DNA from: Rhizophagus sp. LPA8_4_AMF
Lineage: Eukaryota > Glomeromycota > Glomeromycetes > Glomerales > Glomeraceae
Assembly (NCBI GenBank): GCA_021464525.1
Contig: JADRCO010001102.1
Coordinates: 1 to 22,556 of the forward strand
DNA length: 22,556 bases
Direction: 5' to 3'
The notes under the pieces are model-generated. The model was given only the letters and a program-made list of their open reading frames with translations, made no database searches and was not told the DNA's origin. Positions 8,584-19,320 of this stretch are shown here, one piece after another. A program made the position numbers and the translations under genes. Each line of letters opens with the position of its first letter. Positions within the stretch are counted from its first letter, which is position 1.

Positions 8584-11500
8584 ATGAAAGAAATATCAGA
8601 CCAGGTAAATAAAATTTCCATCGTAGTCTTTAATGATATTTTAGTTGATATAAAATTTTTACTGTATGTTTATGCATTTTATATACATAATTTATAGAGC
8701 GGAAGTTCTTCTAGTAAGAAGCCTAGTACCGCACCTAGTAATTTGGAAAATCATTCGATTACGTCTAAGACTACTCTGCATAAAAATGTATCCAGCAATT
8801 TCATCCTACAAAAGTTAGAAGCAGAAGGATTTATTACACCCAATAATAAAGCAGAAGAACTTGAAAAAAATCTGACTAAACCGGAATATTTATATGCTCT
8901 TAAATTACTTATCGAAGACCTTACAAATAAATTTTCATCTCAAGTTTTAACAAATTTATTAAAAGCTTTAGCTGATCATACTCCATTTGATCATCATTCA
9001 ATGGAAATCGTAATTAGGTTAGAATTACATTTAAGAACTTTAACGGCAGTCTTAGAACGGATATGTTTTTCATCGATAGTACTTGGTAAAGAACTTCGAG
9101 ATAAAGTTTACAATTCTCTGGCAAAATTTGCAGAATTTCATCGTAAAACAACACATGTTATTAGTAAAGGGCTTGAAAATAATTTTAGATCAAATCAATT
9201 TAATAAATCACAAGATAATGATGATGAAAATATTTTTCAAAAACGAAATTATAATATTGACTTTCTATTAATTCACTTACGAGATACGTTACACAGTTTG
9301 CGTGATGATGAAACTTGGTTTCGAGAAATGTTACGAAGAATTAAAGAATGTCTTAAAGCTGCATTGAATATACCTTCGTCAGTAACTGAAATTCCAAAAG
9401 GAATTCCATCGATAATTACTCATTTACGTCAAGGCTTAAGTTTTAAATATCCTATAGCGTCTTATTATGTAGGTTGGAGAATTATGCTGATAATTCAATA
9501 TAATCTTTTTATCTTGTCTGAAAATTATGTAATTAATAAGAAAATTGAAGAGATGACATTAATGGAATATTTCTGGGGAAATTTGGAACTAGAATGGACC
9601 ACCGTTATGGATAATTCTATTTTAGATTCTCAATCCAAATTTGATGAAGTATTAAAAGAATTTTCTGGAGTTTTGATGAACGCCGGAAGTTTCTTAAATG
9701 ATCTTGTTGGAAATGAACCTCTTGCATTACCACATACTTTATGGTTTGGAATATTAGATCTTGCACAAAGTTATATTCAAAAATCTACTCGAAAAGCCAC
9801 GTACGGTCTTTGTTATTATTTGGCAATCGAATCACTCAATAAAGCTCCAAGTAGCTTTATTCAATTTAAAGCAATTGAAATATTACTACATTTGTATAAT
9901 ATTAATAATAAATTGTTCTCGATGATAAAAATCGATTTTGATCAATATACACAAAAACTAAGTGAAAATATATCAACAGATTCTTCAGAAAAGTTTCAAA
10001 ATTTATTAAAATTTGTTAAAGAAAAATGTTGTGAAGATTTTGCACAATTAAATATAGATTTCAAACTACCAAATAATGATGAAAAAGGAAAAGGGAAAGG
10101 GAAATGTTTGCAAAGAGAACAAACGCCGATATTAAAAGAAATTGCTGATGAAATGACTGATCCTATTAGTTTTGAGCCAACAGACCAATTATGTATTTTA
10201 AAATGTCAACATGAAATTTCACTAAATGATTTAAAAAGATTAAAAGAATGCCCTATATGTCGAGAAGAAATTAAGGATTGTGACGTGAGACATTTATCAC
10301 AGATTACTATTCACAAAAATTTACATCAAAAATTTGTTGAAGCTAATTTACAGTCAGAAGATTCGGACCAAATAATAAATAATCAAAATGATAGTGATGA
10401 TTCAGATAATTCGGAAGCTGATCAAATGTTAACTAAAAAAAGGAAATTTCTTAACGCAATTAAATTAAATTCACGTGTATCATTATCATCAGTATTTCCA
10501 AGATTTACGAAAAAACAACATCCAACATATCTAAATATTATGAAAGAAATAGATGAGAAGCATTATGAAAAAGCTGAATGTTTGTGTAAAGATTTTTTAA
10601 ACTTTTTTCCTAAAAGTTATTCTTTAAGATGCATTTTAGCCTATATTTATAGATGTCTTGGTAATTATAAACAAGCACATTTATATTTAGATGAAGCCAT
10701 TAAATTAAACGAAAAAAATTCAATCTCCAGGTATATTCGTGGAGAAATATATTTCAGGGAAAATAAGTATCAAAAAGCAATAGATATTTTAAGTTATTCA
10801 GTATATTATAAGCCTAAAATCAATAAACAATATATAATTCTTGGAAACAGTTATTTCTTTGAATCAGAAAATTATCGTAACAAAGCCATAGAAAATTTCA
10901 AGAATGCATTACAAAATGATCCAAATAATTATTTATGTCTTAAATATTGTGCCTATATTTATGAAAAGCAAGAAAATTATTTAAATACACTGGAAATATT
11001 AGATAAATTGTTAAGTATTAATAAGAAAGATTCATTAATTTTATGTTATTATGGAGAAATTCTTAATAAATTAAGAAGATATAATGAATCAATAAAATAT
11101 TTTATAAAAGCAAATGAAATTGATCCCGAGAATATACATAACTTGATTAAAAAGGCTATCACCTATTGTATTCTGCAAAAATATGATGAAGCTTTATTGG
11201 ATCTTAATAGAGTTATGCAATTAAATTCTTTTAATAGTATAGCTTATTATTATAAAGGAATAATATACTATGTGACTGAAGATATTAATAATGCCATAGT
11301 AGCTTTCAAGAAATGTACAGAATTGGATTCTAATAATAGTTTAGCCAAAATTCATTTTTATCACTTAAAAAATATTACTAAAAAAAATAATTTTATAGAT
11401 ATAAATGATAATATTATTACAGAAATCAATGAGATTTCTAAAATTAATGATGATAAATCACTACTTTTTATTAGATGTAAAATAAATATTGAATTAAGAA

Positions 11501-12450
11501 GATATGTTGATGCGAAATTAGATTTGGATAGATTGTTTGAATTAGATAATGAAAATTTTTCATTTGTTTATTCATTACGAAAATATTCGGAATTTTGGTT
11601 ATACTTAACCGAAGTTTGTAAAATTAATGATGATAAACTTATAAAACTTGGAATTGTTGATAAATTTGACATTTACATATTTGAAGGTATGTGTTTGTTA
11701 AACTATTGTTAAATAGATTAATCGAATAATAATTAACATCTTAATAAATGTAGTAAAAAAGGTTTATTTTATTTCAAACCTTATGAATTTGGATAAAAAC
11801 TTAAATTTGTTAGATTTTGTCTTACCAAAATTTTATGATATTCTTCTATTAAAAATACATTATGGCATTATTTGGAAAATTAATGTTAAAGAAATAATAT
11901 CAGATGATTGTTATGTAAAATTTACAGTTAAACAAGAAGGAAATGAAGAAGTAAGTTTGTCAACTATTAAATTTCTATTTATTGTATTAATTATAATAAT
12001 TTAAAATATTATATTTTAATTATAGAATTCAAATGAAGATAATTCACGAGAATATATCTTAAAGTATGAAGATTTATTAAAACTTAAGGGATTAGGTTGG
12101 ATTGAGTACACACCATTTTATTATTTATACATTAATAACCCAGGATGGATACAACTCTCAGTCGAAACAAATTCTATTGATATGGTATATTTTTATTCAC
12201 TTAATTTAGTTCGTTAATTTATAATGTAAATTAATTATAATATTATTTTATCGATTTATAGGAAATAGATTACGTTCGATTTATGCAATTTCATGATTAT
12301 AATGGTGAACGAACTTGCTACCCTGAAATTGAAATTGACTATTTATTATTACATCATCAAACTATACCAGAAGCTTTAAAGGATAGATATTTTTTAAGAA
12401 AAGAAATGGAAAATTTGCTTGAATTAAAAGATATCATTAATTATAATTAA
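8584..12450 (+). CDS. TPR protein with half-RING/U-box-like module (five exons)
   Basis: Exons are 8584-8604, 8698-11686, 11754-11950, 12026-12184 and 12262-12450, about 1184 residues in all; every junction is GT-AG and keeps frame. The start ATG opens a 7-codon first exon (MKEISDQ); an extra upstream exon is possible. Residues about 40-450 form a mostly helical domain I cannot name. A basic stretch (KGKGKGK, about 469) precedes a zinc module at about 495-530: DPISFEP, Cys506, Cys510, His512, then CPICRE with Cys525 and Cys528. The first Cys pair of a classic RING is missing, so it is RING/U-box-like, suggesting a possible E3 ubiquitin ligase role. An acidic Ser/Asp linker and KKRK follow. 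Eight consecutive 34-residue TPR units span about 615-886 and a ninth follows, implying protein binding. The C-terminal 180 residues (GLGWIEYTPF, EMENLLELKDII) recur in Rhizophagus members as I remember them. No substrate can be inferred. Confidence 0.85.
8605..8697 (+). other. Intron 1 of the TPR gene
   Basis: The donor is CCAG|GTAAAT and the acceptor is TTTATAG|AGCGG. The intron is 93 nt. It separates a 21-nt coding first exon from the main exon in phase 0, and it explains why the main open frame begins without an ATG, at codons for SGSSSSKKPS. Confidence 0.7.
11687..11753 (+). other. Intron 2 of the TPR gene
   Basis: The donor is GAAG|GTATGT and the acceptor is AAATGTAG|TAAAAAAGG. The intron is 67 nt, phase 1. 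Reading through it reaches a stop within nine codons. Splicing gives IFEVKKVYFISNLMNLDKN and a continuous frame, whereas the nearby alternative acceptor at 11761 runs into a stop after ten codons. Confidence 0.75.
11951..12025 (+). other. Intron 3 of the TPR gene
   Basis: The donor is GAAGAA|GTAAGT and the acceptor is TTATAG|AATTCA. The intron is 75 nt, phase 0. It joins KQEGNEE to NSNEDNSREYILKYEDL. Confidence 0.8.
12185..12261 (+). other. Intron 4 of the TPR gene
   Basis: The donor is GATATG|GTATAT and the acceptor is TTTATAG|GAAATAG. The intron is 77 nt, phase 0. It joins ETNSIDM to EIDYVRFMQF and leads to the stop at 12448-12450. Confidence 0.8.
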
Positions 12451-12701
12451 TCAATATTATTAAATTTGTGTTTATATTTTCTTTGTTGTATTTATTTGAT
12501 TTATTTTTTATTTTTGTTGACATTTATACTATCATTAAAGTATTTAAATTTATATTTGTGCACGAGGTATATAAAAACGTAGTATGACATATAAAGTGTT
12601 AATTTTCGATCCAAATAATCTCAATATTATAAATGGAAAGGGTCACTTTCTCGAAATGTAAGAATGAAAAGATTTATGTTCTTATTTACAAAAAATTGTT
12701 T

Positions 12702-12707
12702 TTTATT
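12702..12707 (-). terminator. Polyadenylation signal AATAAA of the minus gene
   Basis: On the minus strand AATAAA lies about 30 nt beyond the stop codon at 12736, followed by A-rich and T-rich sequence. Its position suits 3'-end formation of the MACPF-like gene. No canonical AATAAA was seen shortly after the stop of the convergent TPR gene, only T-rich DNA. Confidence 0.45.
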
Positions 12708-12735
12708 GATAAATTAAAGTACATAATTATTTATA

Positions 12736-14550
12736 CTACAAATTTATTAATGTACAACTAATTTGATCGTTCTTTGATATTCTTTTAGTTTTGTTGTTAC
12801 AAATAAAACAAGTTTTATTGCAATTACAATCAGCATATTCTATGTTAATTTGTTTACGTCTTTGATTTAAAAAAATTGGACTATAATCATCTCCATTTAT
12901 CAAATATAAACTAGGGAAAAAATCAAAATTTCCATAATTAATAAATGGGTTTCCCCGCTTCTTAAACTCAAAAGAAGGATTTTTTACATTTTTATTTAAA
13001 ATAACAAGAGTATAAAAAGTAAATTTGGGTAAATTAACGTAACGATGTGTTATTGTGCAATAAGAAAATAAGTCTATTTTAAATTCATTATTCGATGTCT
13101 TGCGAAAGTTATGTCCAATTACAAGAGATTCATTTAAATTATTTAATATAGGAATTCCAAAGAAAGGATTACCATCTCTTATCATTGAAACAAGTTCACG
13201 CTGTAATGGTATACTATCAAACTCGCGATTTTCTGTATCATAAACAAACTTCCTTAATTCAACCTTATTTTTATTTGAATAAATGTATTTAAAATCTGTA
13301 TCATATCCAATAATCACATAAGAAATAGACAAATCAGATTCACGTTGTTGAAATTCTTTTTGAATACAATGAATTAAAATACTTGGTACTGTCTTCTCTG
13401 ATTTTACAATTTGACAGTTAAAAAAAACATCTTTTACATCACTATAATTATTAACGTTTGCGAAGATGTCACAATCAGCATCTTTGTTTTGAATTATTTT
13501 TGAGATATATTGCGAAAAATCATAAATGTTAGACATTCCAAATTTATATGAATAGTAAGTACAACTTATATTTAAAATTTTTTTTCCGAAAGAAAAAATT
13601 ATTTGCTTATACATATCTTCGGGTAAAAGTTTAAATATGATAATAGGATTTTTAAATTCTATAAAATCCCAATTTTGATAATCATTCAAAGATTCCATCC
13701 AATATTTTTCATTAAAGTCTTCACTTTCAGGATGATTTCTTCCAAGTATTCTCATACTTTTTTTAGGCTCATGAACAGAATTTTCTGATAAAATTTTTAC
13801 ATCTTCGAAAGAAACTCTTCCTCCCAAAATAATTTCAGTTGGAATGAATTGTCCATATACTTCCATAATTTTCCTAAATTCTTTTTCTGGATTATCGGAT
13901 TTTATGCCATCTTTTATTTCTTTAATAAATTCTTCAGTTGGTTCTATATGTTCCCGAAATTTTATTAAAACTTTTCCAACTTCTATATATTCATATACTG
14001 ACTTAATTTCGCCATTAAAATTTTTATATTCCTTTGACATACTTTCAACTGATAATCCCATATTAACAAAATTCCATACATTATCATCGCTATTGAAAAA
14101 TAAATTTGTTTTCATCATCCAGTCTCTTTTTGATACAAATTTAAGTTGATCTTTTTTATATCCTTCAACACCAATTTTAGTTAATTCACAATCTTTCATT
14201 ATAAATGCTCTTTTATTAGCTTTCTTAATTCCATTGTAACTCATAGTACATCCATAATCTAATTTACAATTATCATTAAAAAATTTCCAATACGAGTTTA
14301 TTTTTAAATATAAAATATATTGATCATTGTCGATAGTTATAATTTCTTTTAACTGATAATTTTTTTCATTTTCACGTTCTATTTTAGCGTGTTCACCATT
14401 GATTAATTTTATTGAAAATGATAATGTATCATTAATATCATCATCACTATTACGAATATCGGATAATATATCTTCTAGATTTAATTTTTTTGAAATACAT
14501 TGTGGAGACAAGCCGTTTATAATTTGAATATCTACTGTCTCAAAAGACAT
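12736..14550 (-). CDS. MACPF-like protein, kinase-less paralogue
   Basis: A single open frame of 604 residues, intronless as read. The ATG at 14550 (MSFETVDIQ) was chosen because it aligns with the start of the paralogue at 3460; the frame stays open for 30 more codons, but those cover a poly-A/T tract and a TATA-like region. Residues 1-85 look like a small ubiquitin-like or effector-type domain (LNLEDILSDIRNS). Y232-G244 (YGQFIPTEIILGG) fits the MACPF signature spacing Y-G-x-x-hydrophobic-x6-G-G, with Thr-His replaced by Gln-Phe. Later conserved blocks are DADCDIFA, FFNCQI, VIGHNF and VNLPKFTF. A Cys cluster, C575-x-C577-x3-C581-x2-C584, could bind zinc. No signal peptide is evident. MACPF proteins usually form pores; whether this one does is unknown. 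The family may correspond to a Rhizophagus DUF. It ends where the other copy continues into FFDP and a kinase exon. Confidence 0.8.
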   Translation of the reverse strand: MSFETVDIQIINGLSPQCISKKLNLEDILSDIRNSDDDINDTLSFSIKLINGEHAKIERENEKNYQLKEIITIDNDQYILYLKINSYWKFFNDNCKLDYGCTMSYNGIKKANKRAFIMKDCELTKIGVEGYKKDQLKFVSKRDWMMKTNLFFNSDDNVWNFVNMGLSVESMSKEYKNFNGEIKSVYEYIEVGKVLIKFREHIEPTEEFIKEIKDGIKSDNPEKEFRKIMEVYGQFIPTEIILGGRVSFEDVKILSENSVHEPKKSMRILGRNHPESEDFNEKYWMESLNDYQNWDFIEFKNPIIIFKLLPEDMYKQIIFSFGKKILNISCTYYSYKFGMSNIYDFSQYISKIIQNKDADCDIFANVNNYSDVKDVFFNCQIVKSEKTVPSILIHCIQKEFQQRESDLSISYVIIGYDTDFKYIYSNKNKVELRKFVYDTENREFDSIPLQRELVSMIRDGNPFFGIPILNNLNESLVIGHNFRKTSNNEFKIDLFSYCTITHRYVNLPKFTFYTLVILNKNVKNPSFEFKKRGNPFINYGNFDFFPSLYLINGDDYSPIFLNQRRKQINIEYADCNCNKTCFICNNKTKRISKNDQISCTLINL

Positions 14551-14571
14551 TTTAAAAATAAAAGGACGAAC

Positions 14572-14596
14572 TTTTTTTTTAAAAAAAAAAAAAAAA
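14572..14596. repeat. Adjoining T and A homopolymer runs
   Basis: About nine T are followed by sixteen A in the 5' leader of the minus gene. The tract is self-complementary and prone to slippage. Any N-terminal extension read through it would contain FFFFFKKK, which argues that translation starts downstream at 14550. Confidence 0.6.
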
Positions 14597-14651
14597 TTCC
14601 GATTTTTATTTTGTACCGCAATGATTGTGTACCGTAACATTTCACTCTACT

Positions 14652-14679
14652 CCTTATTGGGACATGAATATATATATAT
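14652..14679 (-). promoter_or_regulatory. TATA-like and CCAAT-like sequence upstream of the MACPF-like gene
   Basis: On the minus strand an alternating ATATATATATAT stretch (14667-14679) lies about 120 nt upstream of the ATG at 14550, with CCCAATAAGG just downstream of it (14652-14661). It is a plausible core promoter, but AT repeats are common in this genome, so the call is tentative. Confidence 0.3.
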
Positions 14680-14700
14680 GCGGTTAAGTAATTAAGTCAC

Positions 14701-15320
14701 ACGACTGACACGAGCGGCAAAATCATATAATTAATGATCGACAAATATATTTTAAATCCCAACGCGAAATCAAAATTAAATTACGGTACTTTGTACAGTA
14801 TGTGAATTACAAGACAAAAGGGTCCTTGAGAAAGCAAATAATTAATTAATTAGGCCCATATTTGATTTCAAGTTATGTAAAAGCCATTTATACAAGTTGA
14901 ACCGGTAGATTATAATAGACAGAAACTAATTTGAATAACAAAGAAACGATATTGATTTCGCATATAATTACTGGAGGAGATTACCCGATGTTTCTGTATA
15001 TTTTGAATTCCGTTATCAAGACAAAATTATGAAGCTAAACTACGTAATACTTATATAACTTTATTGGGTATATTGAAATTTGATTTATTTCGTTAAAAAT
15101 AATAAATGATGTTCTAATTAATGTTTTTCTTCATTTCAATTTAAAGTTTAGATTATTAAACCATACTAAAGAGTATTAAATAACGCGTACAGGTTATTTA
15201 ATAATTTAATCAATTTAAACGTATCCACACAAGAGGAGACTTTTAAAATCAAAAATGGTGAGCGAAAAACTATTATATGACAACAGATATTCGACAACAT
15301 TTTAATATCATTATAATGTT
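14701..15320. other. Intergenic sequence without a supported gene
   Basis: AT-rich DNA upstream of the MACPF-like gene with stops in all frames. An ATG at about 15255 (MVSEKLLYDN) is followed closely by stops unless spliced, so no gene is called. Confidence 0.3.
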
Positions 15321-15323
15321 ATA

Positions 15324-16707
15324 GAATTTGCATCAGAAGCTTGTGAAAGTCCACTTGATGCTAGAGACTTATTTCTTAACCTCTCGGAGTCTATTGGTAA
15401 AATCGTAAAACTAAGTCAAAGCTGTGATCGTGTCTCCTAGTCCAATAACTGATGTATCTCTTATTTTAAATCTTTTTTTCTATATTTAGACGAAACCGAT
15501 TTTTGTCAATGGAATGCTACTATCAAATCAGTGGGTAATTCATCATTTTCTATTAAATATTCAACAAAAGATTATTAGAAAAAATTATGTTCAAGTGTCA
15601 AAAAGAATCAATAATCAGCATACTCCTCCTTAAAGACTTTATTTTTCTCTTTTACGTTGACTATTGTTCAAGAAATGATTAAAGTTAACCCTAAAGTTAA
15701 ACGGCAGATTTATATCAAAGAAACGAATTACTTTTATTAGATGTCTTGTTTTTGAAAAATTATTAACTTTTTCAATATTTTTTTTTCTAATAGCTTGTGA
15801 TTGCTGGACTAATTCTGTTTGAAATTTGTAACTCATCCTAATAATAAATGCATTTTGCGTTTCGGAATTAACTAGTGAAAACATTCAAAGAGCATTTAGA
15901 TGAAGAAATGGGAAAACTATTATATCAAATAAGTTTCTCACTGTAGTTACTGGCGCTGAAGCCAATGTACAAACTTCTTAAACGTGGTGGGCATCAAGCT
16001 AGTAAGAAATTTTTAAGTTTCATCTTTATTTTATATTCATAATTTTTTTTTAATTTTTTTTTATTATTTAATTTAATATAATGGAATAGGATGCAACTGA
16101 ATTTGCAGTTGGAAGTGGTGATTAAAATGATGTGATGATGCGTCATGTATGGCTATGCTGTTTCAGTTTTAAAAAAAAATAAAACTTTCTTAGAAACGGC
16201 GCGTAGATTATGTTGTGAAGTTATAGAAATTGTATATTAAAATCTTTATACAAAAAGCGTTCGGTGAGTTATTTGTGCCAACTGATAATTGAATATTTAT
16301 AAATCATTTATATTTATTTTATTTAATTTAGATATATTTCGGTGGTTTCTCCAGCTCCATTAGTGTCTTTGAATTCGTACTATCTTTTGGCGACGTGCAA
16401 GAAAATCATTCGTCACTTTGGATTCTCTATTATATCTTCGCTCCTAACGGATTAATTGGTAAATAAAATTTAGGATTAGTTTCTTGGTTATTTAACGCCG
16501 TTATTGATATTGATATTTATTATTTTATTTATCTTATCATAAAGAATGTGCGTAATATCATTTCGAGGTGGGAGAAAGTTGTATTTAGCATCTGGTGCTA
16601 TACACTGATGCACTAGATATCATCCACATTTTCACCATAATCATCATCACAATTATTGTTATTATCGTCCTCCTATCGTAATCTTATATAATATTATTAT
16701 GATATAA
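15324..16707 (+). pseudogene. Possible decayed multi-exon gene, family unknown
   Basis: Several short open stretches with protein-like composition sit between AG and GT edges. They are 15324-15440 (EFASEACESPLDARDLFLNL, preceded by TTATAG), 15490-15534 (preceded by TATATTTAG, followed by GTAATT), a frame near 15900-15980 (TVVTGAEANVQTS), 16082-16260 (DATEFAVGSGD and ETARRLCCEVIEIVY in different frames), 16332-16458 (YFGGFSSSISVFEFVLSFGD, flanked by TTTAG and GTAAAT) and 16546-16707, whose second half is His/Tyr-rich (YHPHFHHNHHHNY) after one TGA. Frames do not join without shifts. I do not recognise the family. It may be a worn gene or chance open frames. Confidence 0.25.
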
Positions 16708-18350
16708 TAGTTGTAGACTTGTAGTGGCAGAAATTACATCCGAAAATACGGTTTATATTGCAATATCTTCATAATCAAAGTCACGAGATCTAATACTTAT
16801 AGCTGGGTATAGTACTGTCTGGTTGACGTCCTTTCTTTTTCGACTATATAAAAAAGGTGTTGTTCTAGATCAAGTAGTAAATGAACTTCTAGTGGAGAGA
16901 GAAAGCCTATAGAAGATACACTTTAGGGGATACACTTTTGGAATATCCACGTTCTTGCCAAAAGTGCTGAAATGGTGATTTTAATTTATCTCAAATTTTC
17001 AGTTGAAATTTAAAATTTAATACTAATGTGCAACTTCATACACATCTTCAATTGTTGATAATGAAAGGGTTTCTTATTAAACACTACGAAAATAACAAAA
17101 ACATTAGAACTTCGACGACGCAACTCATAATTAGACAATTTTAAGAGTAATTTTTTAATCAGGAATAATATGCGGGTAATAATACAAGATATTTTACTAT
17201 TGAGTTTTGTTAATTAAATTGAATTTATTATACTAAGGATAACCTTTAATATTTTGCATTTATTTTAATTTTGAATAAATAGCGATAATCAAATGAATAT
17301 ATTTGGATCAATTTTCCAATTACCAAAATTATTTATTATGGAAATCCTTTTCAAAATATATGAAAAATTACGTGAGTTGTATGGTCACTTCTTGTAAGAA
17401 AATTTTTACAGTATTATTGAGGTTCTAGTTAATATAATTAAAGATTTCTGTAAGAGAAATGATCAAATTTTGCACTTCTATATTTTAAAGCGACAATAGA
17501 AAAGTCTTTCAATTGTGAAAGTAGAGATCTGTTGGTACATCCTCTATATAGTTAGCTGCATCTAGAATTCCCTTAAAAAAGTAACTACAATATATCAATC
17601 ACAGGACTATTAGATAGTAATGGTATATAATTATGAAAATTGTATAAACAGTCCGTTTAATTCAAAAATTCGGGTTTGTATTTCAAAAAATTAAATTATA
17701 TTAATTAATAAAAAGAATAATTCGACGTGTATTAATATTATATAACATACAATATTTATAGTCATGATGTCCAAATACTCGTCTAATTGTCCATTTGTCG
17801 TCATTTAAGAATATTTTGATTTATTGAATTATCTATTTCTGGATGATAAAAGGAGTTGTTATTTTGAAATTTAATCAGTTTTCTCATTGGAAAACTCAAA
17901 GTTCCGTGATAATGAACGGATAAACATAGTCTAAAGAATTTATTCCGAAGAATTGTATCAAGGTTGTATAAATTTTTTTTTGTAACGTGATTTCATTATC
18001 ATGAGGATATCTTTAACATGTAAAGTGAATGAATCAGATGGGTAAAATCACATAATAAATACAAGTGAATTGTTTAAGATCTTGTATTATATTTTCTGTA
18101 AAAATTTTCCCAGCTCTTCTAAATAAACAATAGTTTCTATCGATTTCACAATTAATAGATTAGTAGTCAATTAGTAGATGGAATTCTTATGAATCAAGCT
18201 TTTTACTTTTTGCGATTGATCCATAATTCACAATTAAAGAATGACGGTATAAAATTAGTAAGATTAATTCAGCAAATCGATATTTAAAACATTTTAAAAT
18301 TTTATTACAGTATCACGGTATATTACGACAATTCTAAGAGAAGCAGCGTA
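16708..18350. other. AT-rich intergenic sequence, nothing recognised
   Basis: All six frames are broken by stops at short intervals. The only item of note is AACGTGATTTCATTATC near 17984, which resembles the repeat end at 6857. Confidence 0.35.
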
Positions 18351-18851
18351 GCCTTTATGTTTTACAATAAGATTAGCGCATTTTTCCTTTCTTTAGCTTT
18401 CCCGAAGTGGGCTTTCTTTTTTTTTTATTTTATTTTCATGACTAAACGGAATTCATGAAATAGTACAAATGTTGTACGAATACAACTAAAATACTAAGAT
18501 TATAATGCTCCCTATACAAAGAAAGCGATATAACTATTCAATGCCGCCTCATACAACAGCCCGCCGTACCCTAGGAAGCCGGAATATCTAACATGTTCTA
18601 CACAAAACATGACTGACATCCGACAACCAAGATAAGGACGAATGGCAAGCCTCAGACATATAGAAAAACACTTGAAGGAAAAAAAGGGAAGAGGGAAATA
18701 TACCTAAAACCAACAAATAAAACAAAAAAAATCTAAAATTGTACTATCGAGAATTAGTCAAAACTGAATAATACACACAGACACTCCTACAATCACGCAA
18801 CTAATACTACTCCTACTACTCCTTATACAACTATTTCATGGTCAGCGACAA

Positions 18852-19320
18852 TCACGAAACTTCCGCTAATATTTTGCCCTTGTCGCTGGAATCATTCTTT
18901 TTCTTGCGTCTATCACCGTTAAATGATTTAGACTTATGGGATGAGTTCTTCTTACTTTATTTGTAGAAGAGCCTTCCTTGCCATTACTTTGAGATGACCA
19001 TTTCAAAGAGTTTGACGTCTATCTTCCTATTCTTATTGGCATGAGGGAGAGCCATCGGAAATTAATACCTCTTGAACATAAAAGGGAGTTTCTAATACAT
19101 AATTAAAATTTCTAAATACCTTATGATGATCCGTTCAAGCTGGGATCACAGCTTTATAGCTTTGACTGAAAATTCGGACATTGACCTCGTGAGGTTTTTC
19201 TCTATCTCAGAGTTGCGCTTAGTGCATCGTATCGGGTATTAAGCTAGAACTTTCCTCTATTTTCCTTTACGGAAGAGTCCACTTCCCGAGGATCAACATA
19301 CGTGTACACTACCCAGCGTA
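18852..19320 (-). pseudogene. Ser/Lys-rich coding relic, probably transposon-derived
   Basis: On the minus strand, from about 19317, a broken frame reads YVDPREVDSSVKENRGK, stop, LNTRYDALSATLR, stop, SRGQCPNFQSKL. It then continues in shifted frames NYVLETPFYVQEVLISDGS, SSQSNGKEGSSTNK and KKNSSHKSKSFNGDRRKKK, and ends DKGKILAEV with a TGA at 18852. At least four stops or shifts are present. The sequence is richer in G+C than its surroundings. A Ser/Asn/Lys tail with RRKKK suggests a nucleic-acid-binding gag- or ORF1-like protein of a retroelement, and I associate it with repeated Rhizophagus sequences from memory only. Downstream DNA (18350-18850) may be the rest of the same element, but no domain is readable. 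Confidence 0.4.

Noticed and set aside
9083..9271. 62-residue plus frame inside the TPR gene
   Set aside because: Alternative-frame shadow of the 989-codon main exon.
13844..14149. 101-residue plus frame
   Set aside because: Antisense shadow of the intact MACPF-like gene.
14551..14640. 30-codon N-terminal extension of the MACPF-like protein
   Set aside because: It would translate homopolymer runs into FFFFFKKK and has no counterpart in the paralogue; the ATG at 14550 is preferred.
15639..15884. 81-residue minus frame with QNAFIIRM, briefly considered an HMG-box fragment
   Set aside because: NAFII resembles the start of fungal HMG boxes, but the conserved Trp residues and later helices are absent and the frame lies among plus-strand exon-like pieces.
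18781..18840. CTACT-rich stretch considered as a microsatellite
   Set aside because: Units are irregular (ACTAATACTACTCCTACTACT) and too short for a repeat call.
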